Positions 10,499 to 19,680 of a stretch of DNA of 64,000 bases are shown here, in pieces. Numbering within the stretch: position 1 is the first letter of the stretch; every line of letters starts with the position of its first letter. The position numbers were made by a program, and so were the translations under genes. Source of the DNA: Lophium mytilinum (lineage: Eukaryota; Ascomycota; Dothideomycetes; Mytilinidiales; Mytilinidiaceae). Location: positions 191,383 through 255,382 of the forward strand of contig MU004187.1 in assembly GCA_010093605.1 (NCBI GenBank), read 5' to 3'. The notes beneath the pieces are model-generated. The model searched no databases, had not been told where the DNA came from, and worked only from the letters and a program-made list of their open reading frames with translations.

Positions 10499-12041
10499 GG
10501 CCTTTCGCTGTACATACCTGGTCATCACAGGGACACCAACGAGAGCATAAAGCCCCTGAATACGAATCAACTAGCAAGAATTTTAGCTTGTGATTAGATG
10601 AACGTTGAGTATTCTCTTGCGGAGGATCCCTTGGGATAAAAATAGCATTGTACTCGATAGGTAAACTATATCTGGAGTGGCCATTCTTGGCCCGTGCGCA
10701 ATCCACTACACGGCTTTTCAAACTTCCACCTCATCGAACGCGTCTTCCATCACTAGAACCAAAAGTCACGCACTACAGGCCCAGCAAACTCTGCCGCTAT
10801 CCCTGCCGCCGGTCGCAGCATTTGCGAAGTGGTTACTCCGACTGTCATCGGCCAGGGAAAGCTTGAGCAAGCATCAATTTCTCAGCCTCGCGCGGGCGAT
10901 GTCATCCCCTTTCCATCAAGCGTCAGATCTAACGGAATCCGGGGTGCCGGGCTTCGTCACTACTTGAACTATTCCCACGCAAAGCACTATGACTACATGT
11001 AGCAAACAAGCAATTGGACGATCGTACAGCTTGCGCTTGATAACTACTCTAGAGTCGCATTTTGCACAGCTGACTTCCCCGCTTCCTATATCCTATGGCA
11101 CAAGTACTGAACATGTAAAAGAAAGCCAGGAATTAAGGGTTTCAACATTCTACTATCTCGGCAAGCTTGGTAATCTTTGAATCTCGAGGTCTTCATCTTT
11201 CTGACAACGGTCGACGAGGAACGAAATGCATGCGTTTGTTTTCATTTCCTTTTCTCTAGACGACTTGTGTATTGGACGGTACCTAGAATCATGGTTGCGT
11301 TGTCATGTCACTTAATCTCCATGTGGGTCTTTTGATCATACACCAAAGATGAAATCCGTCTATATTACAGGCGCCTGTTAATCTTCATCGTTATAAACTT
11401 TTTCTCAAAGTCAACCTTCTTCCATCATGGTGGTGATTATCACCTTTTCTTTGTGATAATCTCCTAACAATATCCAGCAAATGTCATGAGAGAACACCAT
11501 GAGCGTAGTCGTGGTACCAGTTTTCTATCCCACCATAAGATTTTGTTGCTGTACAGTTTTCATAGCTTCGAAGGGCATTGTACTTGAGGGCTTTCATTCG
11601 TACAAGCTTCTTATATCTACCCAACGGCAGTGATCTTGCGGGTGTAGCGTGCTGCACGCTGTGCACGTGAGTCCCAACTCCACGATGCTCTCGAGAATTG
11701 TTAGAGCAAAGCCGTCATCGTGCATTTTTCAATCCTTAACATCCGGCCACCAGCCTTTACCACCCGCATGCACCTGCATTCACACGCTTAAACTCCCAAT
11801 CAAGTATTATAATTCACCGAATCCGGGGATGGTGATTCTCGCAGTCTCCGTATAAATATCTCCATTTTTCCTAAACCTCAAACCAGTTTTCCCATCACCA
11901 CCTTATCACTCTACCCCACACCACCCACAATTCTTAACCACCAAACACACCTTCCCAATTACAAACTCTACTCAGCGCTTCAAAGACACTTGGTGCTAAC
12001 TCACTTCAGTCAAGCAGACGCTTGTCTTACGCTGCAAAACA
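10499..12041. other. Intergenic, upstream region of FamA
   Basis: No coding sequence was recognised. The last 200 bp are pyrimidine-rich with many ACCAC runs, a leader-like composition, and hold a TATA-like box. A branch-like GCTAAC followed by CACTTCAG at about 11995-12010 could be the end of a 5'-leader intron, but no good donor was identified. Confidence 0.5.
11851..11858 (+). promoter_or_regulatory. TATA-like box of FamA
   Basis: TATAAATA occurs about 190 bp before the FamA ATG and is followed by a pyrimidine-rich leader. Confidence 0.4.
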
Positions 12042-14176
12042 ATGGCTCCTAAGAGAAAGGCCAGAAGCGACGAAGACGAAAATCCAATTGAGCACTACTA
12101 CCAGAGCCTGCCTGCTTCGAAGTCTCGGAAGACAAAAGGCGAGACGTCGGCATCGTCCCGTGCTCTACATGAGTTATCGCCCAAGGTCTATAACTCCCGG
12201 CTTGCTATTCAACAGGCTAGCTGCTACGGCAACAAAATCTTAGACCTGGAAGAGCCACCTACAACGTCTAGCAACCAGCTCGGCGTCACAGCTCGGGAAC
12301 CGCCCAGGCTAAATGCAAATGTCTCTACTCTCGAGGTTCAACGGACGGAGGAAGCTCATTACGGTCAAAGCGAAGCAAACTTCATTCAGCACGTTATAGC
12401 CAACCCTGGTCGGGATACAGCGTCCACCGCATCCAGCACAACACCGACCACGGAATCTCTCATAGCTACTCATTCACGCGGTGTTGCATCGGACACTGGC
12501 CATTCCGCACTCGATCCACAGGCTATTGGTGCGGAATCCCAGATTCGAGCACGAGTACCCGGAGATCTCCCAGCCTTTGGCTCCCACTTCGCGGATAGTG
12601 GCGCGGCAGACCAATGGCGAGCGGCCAATGTCGTGAGAATACCATCTATCGACCCTGACGAGGATCCAACGCTCGAATCAGTTCATGCAGAATCACTAAA
12701 GTGGGTTGAGCTGATGTACAAAATGATAACCAATCGAGAAAATATCGGAGACAACATCAAGAGCGACACGTACAAGAAGTATGAACGCCTTGCGCGCATA
12801 TCATCTGAGAATACAGAGGCAGCCTGCCATTACGTTATGGTAAGTCTCCCTTCCACCAACATAGGAAAGAGCACGAGGAGCTAACGATTCAATAGCGGGA
12901 AGTATTTACTGTTTGTCACTTAGGGTTCTTGCTGGGGGATCCAAACATGGACATGGCTAAGCCACGGAAAGGCAAGAAAGACGGATGGTCTCCGACGGAG
13001 AATCCTCACGAGTTTGAAAAGATTGCAGACGATGAACTCCAATGCTTTATGCGGATGATAAAGATCTGTTACGCGCTGAAGGTATGTAGGCACATGCTGC
13101 TACTCTTGCACATTGTCTTCTTTGCATGCTAACTTTGTGTTCAGCACGAGAAGACCATTTGCGCTGAGGTCCTGAGTGGAGGATTTGGCGACAGACTCGT
13201 AAGGCAATTTGTCAACGCACCTATCGAATGGCGTCGTGTACGTTCTTCCTTCCCATAACTGATATCACAAAGTGGCATACTTTGCTAATCACTGATGTAG
13301 AGGAAAGGCAACAACCGTCATGGCAACGACGGAAAAGCAGAGAAATCAGTTCAACGAGCAGAAAAGCGCATAGAACAAAAGCGCGCTGCAGAACAAGCAA
13401 AGAAGCTTGCAGCTGCCTCAGGTCAGGGGGCCACTAATGTTGACACCGATGTCACTTCTACGAAGAAGAATGCCAGCGATGCGAGCAAGGCACGTGCATC
13501 GAAGAAGCTTGAGCCGCCAATGAACAGCATAGTCAAAGAGGCATTCGCTCTTGGGATCACGATTCCGGACCTATACGTCGGACTTCTGATTGATGAAGAG
13601 GAGGAGGAAGAGGAGCAGCATGTGCCACTACAATCTCCAGCGACTGCTTCAACTCAGCCTCTATGGTGGCTCGGCGAAGCGATTGAGTACAGTTTCGTTG
13701 ACAACGTTGGCCCATCCGACACTCACCAACCTGAACCTACTCCAGAGGCTTCGAACCAACAACCGGCCGCACCAAAGAAGCGGGCGAGGAGATCCGCAGT
13801 GGTGTCAGACCCTCCTAAGCGGAGGGCAAAAGAATCTAAGACTCCAGGGCAAGAACCTGCTGCTCCAGACACACTTCTGGAGATGCCAGCCCAGCAAGCT
13901 CTCCCCAGCTCTACCGAGAAGTATACTGTTCCTTACAGCTATCAGACCCAGTGGCAGATGGGATCTCCACGAAGCCTCCAGTCGGCGGAAGTATCTTTCG
14001 ATCACCAGCTACTTCCTATCGCGGGCTACCAGAACCAGTTACAGCCTGGGCCATATGACCAATTCCCACCTGCTAGAAACTATCAAGTTCAACCGCCATT
14101 CTCTCCCGCAGAACCCACAGAGCAACAGCTCCTGGATGCTCACGGTCAAGCACAGGTCGAGGAATGCGATCCTTAG
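12042..14176 (+). CDS. FamA: unrecognised nuclear-type protein, founder of a three-copy local family
   Basis: I do not recognise this protein. Four exons (12042-12839, 12896-13081, 13145-13237, 13301-14176) joined at phase-0 introns of 56, 63 and 63 nt give 650 residues. A lysine-rich start (MAPKRKARSDEDE) resembles a nuclear localisation signal, and an RALHELS motif follows. The core runs from about residue 180 to 365 and contains FADSGAADQWRAANVVRIPS, CFMRMIKICYALK and FVNAPIEWRRR. Next come a basic Lys/Ala-rich helix, the motif EAFALGITIPDLYVGLL, an acidic run, and a Pro/Gln-rich disordered tail. FamB and FamC (minus strand, 33-39.5 kb) share core, motifs and order. After the TAG the same frame stays open for 35 codons (14177-14281). 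A regulatory nuclear role is inference only. Confidence 0.75.
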
Positions 14177-14284
14177 ATACAAGGAATTGATACCACTGTC
14201 CGCGTTGACTCCAACGATTGGCCGAGGCACGGTATTTCGAGCACGTGGATGGAGCCATTCTGGTTCGACCCAAATAACGCGTGA

Positions 14285-15494
14285 TGTTTCAACGGAGCAA
14301 GGTCCAGGGATGGGTCAGAAAGGCGCTACTGACACTCGATCTTGATTTTCTTTGGTGAGCGAAATTAAGACTCTTTCATACGATTGCGGGAGTTTCGATC
14401 ATACGGGAGTATTTGTATAAGAAAAGATACCTAGGGTTAGAGTGTGTCTTGGCCACATGGGGTTGATGAGACCCTCGACTGCCTTATTCTACATCTACCT
14501 ATGTCTCTAATAAAAGTGCTTATAATGAATGAAATTGGTCTGCCTACGCTCCTATTCTATTGTCTCGCAGTACAACGAATTGCTGGAAATAATCCACTTT
14601 GAACTCGCCAGCCGATGAACACACCACACTGATATATAATTATAATAGATGTGTGGTCAAAGGTTGACTTTATGCAAGGCTGGCGCGTGATATAGCCAAC
14701 ACTAAGACTTATCCGGCTTAGTCTGTGCCCAACCGCGTACCTTGCAGCGCACCCACCTCCTTTCTCCAGGCTTTTTCGTCGATCCCTCACTCTCCAAAGC
14801 AATCCCTCCCAGTGCATATCCTCATTTTATTCTCACGGTTGAAACCGGTTTCTCCGCCTGCCCGAATTTTGTTGGGCAGCCTTGCTGAGATGTCACCGTC
14901 TTCCACGCAGGATTTTTCACGTCGACCTCGAAATTAGCGCCTTTTAGAAACTTATGTACTCGTAGTATCTTACCAAACGCCCAACAGGCGCCCACTGATA
15001 GTCGATGGCACAAGGAAAGGCGCATGCGTTCACTCATCCGGAGCAAACCTTCGCATCGCCATAATTATGTGGGGTTGTTCCAGCGCCCTGGCTGATTGAA
15101 CGCCGATCATAGCGGCCCTATTTCCAAAAGGCCCCTAGTCAAGAGCAGAAATGTGAAGAGCTTGCTCAACTAGGATGATCATCCCTAGATATTGTTACCC
15201 GAAGAATAGAGACTGGGATATACGAAAAGGTTAACCAAAATAAGGTGGCCAACCTTACCTGCCGCCGTGATCGGCCATTATGTGCATCTATATAGGTTTA
15301 ATAAAGGGGGGTGTCAGCACCAGCCCACAAGACTACATAACCATGTATATCCGCGATGGAATGCGCCGAGATAAGTAGTCCTCTAAAACCTCACTTTCGT
15401 TCCTGTTGCTCCCCGAAATAGTCACCTACAGTCTCTACTTATCATCCTCGTCTATCTTTTTAATCGCGACCTTTCTTTTGCACAACTTGAAGAC
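14285..15494. other. Intergenic, no gene seen
   Basis: This is the 3' flank of FamA and 5' flank of the next gene. Open frames here are short and show no motif. Confidence 0.55.
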
Positions 15495-16685
15495 ATGGGA
15501 ATCGGCGACCAAACCGCCCTCCAGTGGGTATTCCCTCCTGGAAATGACCATGAAACTAGCGACGTCGCAGCGAATTTTGGTCCTGTATATGTTCAAGACT
15601 CGATTAAAATCGAGTATACTCCGGCGGACCAGCCCGCTCAGATCGTATTAGCGTGCGGTTTTAGCGGCGATGCCCAAGGTCAGTACGTATCAACAATACA
15701 GCTCTATGACGCCTGGAACATCATAGTTGACTTTGATCTAGCATCTGTTATCGAAACTAGAAGTGCCTCCAAGTCGCCATACTTCTGGAATCTGCTCAAG
15801 CCCGCTGGAAACGGAAATGGCGCATGCCATTTCGCATTCTCTTCAGCATCAGCAGGGAATGGAGATTACTGGGTATACATGTCCGCTAAATCTGACCACA
15901 TCACTGTCTGGAGCGATCTCTCTGTGGCTACTGTTGGTACTGCTGCAACAGCTCTGACGCATCCAAGTCAGACTTCATCGGCGGTTGCAAGCAGTGCAGC
16001 ATCTACTACTTCGTCGACACTCTTGGTCGCTGCCCAAGCGGCGGTATCTTCGAATAGCAGGCCGACAACAATCGTCACAAGTACAACACATTCTTCCATC
16101 ACCAGGTTAGCACTAGATACATCCAGACCATCAGCTTCGGAAGCTTCAGAATTGGCACTAGCAACAGTCACACCTGCTGCGTCAAGTGGTTCAGCCTCGA
16201 CCGCAGCACCCACCACGGCAGACAAGCCCTCTGCAAATCACACAGCTCTTGGCATCGGTGTGACTGCCGCGGTCCTCGCCATCATAGCCTTCGTACTCGG
16301 TCTATTCTTGTTTTTCAAAAAGCGAGGCAGGGATAACTTCATATCCCTACCTGACGAGCCTCTTCCCGACACAAAAGCTACAATATCACGACCTCTGGCC
16401 ACGAAAAACGTCGGATACGGAATTGAGATGGTACCCCAAGAAAAGAGCTGGATGTATGATCGATATACGCAAGGGGCGCAGCGGGTAGGAGACAACGCGC
16501 CCCCGAAGGCTGTTGTAGCGCCGGAGAGTAACGTAGTCTCGAAAAATCCCTACTCAGCGGCTATGATGTATCAAGAGAAACCATACCCACAACTTCCTGA
16601 GTCGGGAGGACAGCCGCGATCAGCGCCAGCACCACCGCCAAAAGATGCGTCGGAAATGCCAGAACAACCCGCGCAGCCGTTTTGA
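15495..16685 (+). CDS. Ser/Thr-rich single-pass membrane protein
   Basis: The 396-residue product has a compact N-terminal domain of about 145 residues (QWVFPPGND...VYVQDSIKIEYTP) with two cysteines. A Ser/Thr/Ala-rich stretch (about 146-248) typical of an O-glycosylated wall-proximal stalk follows. One transmembrane helix lies at about 251-275 (ALGIGVTAAVLAIIAFVLGL), with FFKKRGR as stop-transfer, and then a Pro-rich cytoplasmic tail of about 120 residues. The layout is that of fungal cell-surface sensor-like proteins, but no WSC or Mid2 signature is visible and the function is unknown. No signal peptide is encoded at this start. A hydrophobic stretch just upstream is in another frame. Confidence 0.75.
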   Translation: MGIGDQTALQWVFPPGNDHETSDVAANFGPVYVQDSIKIEYTPADQPAQIVLACGFSGDAQGQYVSTIQLYDAWNIIVDFDLASVIETRSASKSPYFWNLLKPAGNGNGACHFAFSSASAGNGDYWVYMSAKSDHITVWSDLSVATVGTAATALTHPSQTSSAVASSAASTTSSTLLVAAQAAVSSNSRPTTIVTSTTHSSITRLALDTSRPSASEASELALATVTPAASSGSASTAAPTTADKPSANHTALGIGVTAAVLAIIAFVLGLFLFFKKRGRDNFISLPDEPLPDTKATISRPLATKNVGYGIEMVPQEKSWMYDRYTQGAQRVGDNAPPKAVVAPESNVVSKNPYSAAMMYQEKPYPQLPESGGQPRSAPAPPPKDASEMPEQPAQPF

Positions 16686-17467
16686 GGGCATCGAAGCGAG
16701 TTGACGTAATATGAGAAGCGAATTTACGGTGAAAAGAGATCCTGATCATTGTGGCGGGTTGGATGTTTATTGTGATACCTCTTTCTCTACTGTCGGTAAT
16801 GTTTAAACCTCGTTATAGCGTAGACGTCTTCACTCTCAAACGATCTATGAGGTCGAGCAAATCGCTAGTTCGCAGCGGCGGTAATTCTATTGTAGATGCA
16901 CTAGTCATTGATGGGACGGGCAGCACGTGCATGACTCGTGCAACACCGGCTTCATGGCGGGGTCCCCGCATCTTACCTCCCACAACTCAACGCCATGATA
17001 TCTTGCATATTTCCTCGTTTGCTATATTCTCCAAACTCTAATAGACCCGCGTTCACACAAGAAGACTTACCTTCCCCGCGCACGATACAAGATCAACGCT
17101 GGCATTATGTTATCGGTCTTCGGCCCCTCCCAATCCTTGGCTTTGTCCCCAATCCACGCTATAAGCTACGCTTTACCAGTTTCGATACAATAAGCCCTAG
17201 TATTGGAGGCCTCCAAGCCAAAAGCAGTCGATGACATGACGGAATGGCTGCTATACACACCGATACCCCACGTACTACTCCACTTCTCATGCGGCTCTGT
17301 GCCTTGGAACATGGCAATTAAGAACCCGATTCTTCAAATCCTTATCATACCTCTAGCTCTTCTGTGATTCTCCAGATCACAATCGACGTCCTATAACATT
17401 TGATTAAGGCCCTGGAGGTGATATTCTGTCGCTAGCTATCGTCACGACTAGTGGAAGAGTTCACATC
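16686..17467. other. Intergenic, no gene seen
   Basis: About 780 bp separate two plus-strand genes. No conserved motif or RNA gene was recognised. Confidence 0.55.
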
Positions 17468-19525
17468 ATGGTCTTCCAAGGCTTAAGGCTATCTCTCCTG
17501 CCACTTCTCTTTTCTTCATTCGTGGGATCCGATTCTATCTCGTTTGATGTCAACTCATATGGCAATGATGATCCCACGCCCTTCCAGACGTATCTTTCGA
17601 ACCAAGACGTGAAGCCACCGGAGCTTCTTGTGACGAAGAATTCTTCTGGACTTTCTGACGGCTTTGTTTTCATCGGCGTAGATGGAAAACCGACCTCAGG
17701 CCAGAACAATCCTGTCATCTATGGTCAGAAATACGCGTACGCTAAATCGAACATCACCTAATAGTTCTCCAGAAATGTCAAACAAAAGGCTCGGCTCTCT
17801 CATCTGGACAGGCAACTACACCGAACCCTTTGATTTCAAAACGCAAATGTATAAGGGGAAGCCACATCTGACAATGTGGGTAGGGGAACTCCTCAATGGT
17901 AAAGCTAAGCTGTGAGCCAAGGTAGAAGATTGACTGACTGAATTATGAGGCTATGGACACGGATCTTACTACATCCTTAATCAATCCTATTCAGAAGTCG
18001 CGCATTTCTCGCCCGTCGGATATCCTGATCTTGGAGACCTTCACGAGTTCACTATTACCAAGGATGATACCGCTTTAGTAACTACCTACGTCGCCAAGCC
18101 ATGGGACCTGACCGAGTTTGGTGGCCCGGCAGATGGCTGGATTTTTGAAGGTCTTTTCCAAGAGATTCATATCGAAACGAACGTAAGCTTGGGGGTCCGA
18201 ATGTTTCTTCTATCACTCGACTAAGTGACTTACAGCAACTCATCTTCCAATGGAATTCCACAAGTCACGTGGGGTTGAACGAAACCTACAATGAACTATC
18301 TGGCACTGGCTCCGAAGGCTCTCCATTCGACTGGTTCCACATCAACTCCGTCGAAAAGGACGCGAACGGAGACTATCTTGTCTCTGGCAGGGTCATGGAT
18401 TGCCTGTATAAGATTTCCGGTAAAGACGGAAGCATCATTTGGCGGCTCCATGGGAAGCAATCAGATTTCGAAGTTGAAGATGCTGCAAATTTCGCGTTCC
18501 AGCATGACGCTCGTTGGGTTGATGATGTAAAGCAAGATCAAATTACTATCTTTGACAACGGCCCTACTGATACCGTCGGATACTCTCGGGGACTTCTACT
18601 CGCTGTCGACCAGACTGCGAAGACAGTCCGACTCATGCGGGAGTTCACCAATGGGGTAAAGACGTTTGCCCAGTTTGAAGGAAGCTTACAGGCCATTGAT
18701 CCTGGCAACGAGAACACGAACTACTTCCTGGGCTTTGGTGCTCAACCTTTCTTTTCCGAGTTGAACTCTGACGGAGAAATCCTATTAGACGTCCAGTTCG
18801 GCAAAACCAATGCCGTAAACTCCTACAGAGCTTACAGACTCCCTTGGGTGGGAATGCCCCTTACCAATCCCGACATATACTATAATCTCGATGCAAAGAA
18901 GGTCGCTATATCGTGGAACGGCGCAACTGAGGTTGAGCAATGGGTGAGATTCTCTCATGTCTACAAGAAAAAGCGTCCTAGCTTACGCTTCTAGACTATC
19001 TACACATCCTCAGATCTCCAAACCTCCGCCTGGCGGGTCCTTAAAACTGTCGACCGCACCGGCTTTGAAACCTCAGTCGATCTCTCAGATACCTCACCCG
19101 CAACCTACGTCCGCGCCAAAGCAGTCGACGTAAACGGCCAGCCGCTAGGATGGACAGACGCTGCAGATGGAAAATCCCTGTTTCCGGCCAAAACTCCAGA
19201 TGCCGCGGAGTCTAGTAGCTCTATTGTGGTCAGCTCCTCTACGATATCGTCGATGAACAGCTCCTCTACGATGCTGTCGATGAACAGCACGTCAGCGAGT
19301 ATAATCATTATTATGAGCACGAATAGCACATCTGCGCGTATGACTATGACGAGCTCAACAGTTACAAAGATTTTTTCTGCAACGAGTACCTCAGCGGAAG
19401 TATCGATATCGCCCACCGGGACGGCTGCTGCAGCTTCGCCTACAAAGACTGGGACTGCTTGGAAGGCGGAGTCACCCAAGGTAGCGATTGTGGTGTTTTT
19501 GGTAGCTTTGGTCGTTGCGCTTTGA
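17468..19525 (+). CDS. Secreted, GPI-anchored arylsulfotransferase (ASST)-like protein
   Basis: Five exons (17468-17736, 17789-17898, 17950-18182, 18236-18943, 18995-19525) give 616 residues with consistent phases. A signal peptide (MVFQGLRLSLLPLLFSSFVG) precedes the ASST-type beta-propeller. Recognisable family landmarks are DVKPPELLVTKNSS, GSLIWTGNY, NGYGHGSYYILNQSY, DWFHINSVEKDANGDYLVS and NFAFQHDARWVDD. In bacteria ASST moves sulfate between aryl donors; the activity of fungal members is not established. The C-terminus is Ser/Thr-rich, contains a near-perfect 27-nt tandem repeat at about 19230-19285, and ends in a hydrophobic tail (VAIVVFLVALVVAL) preceded by small residues, as expected of a GPI attachment signal. 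The cell-surface location is inferred from these two ends. Confidence 0.87.
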
Positions 19526-19680
19526 GTAATGAGATTGATGTGTGATAGACCTTAAGAAATGAGATTTGAGCAAGGCTGTGCATAAGGGCATGTCCACCTC
19601 AACACGGTTTCACAGCTTCAGGCCCTGGTTTGAGCCCCCCTGGACTCAACTTGCATCAAATCAGCGTATCTTTCCATGCA

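Noticed and set aside
13590-14345. Long open frame overlapping FamA exon 4
   Set aside because: It is a shadow frame of the Pro/Gln-rich tail; the FamA frame contains the motifs shared with FamB and FamC.
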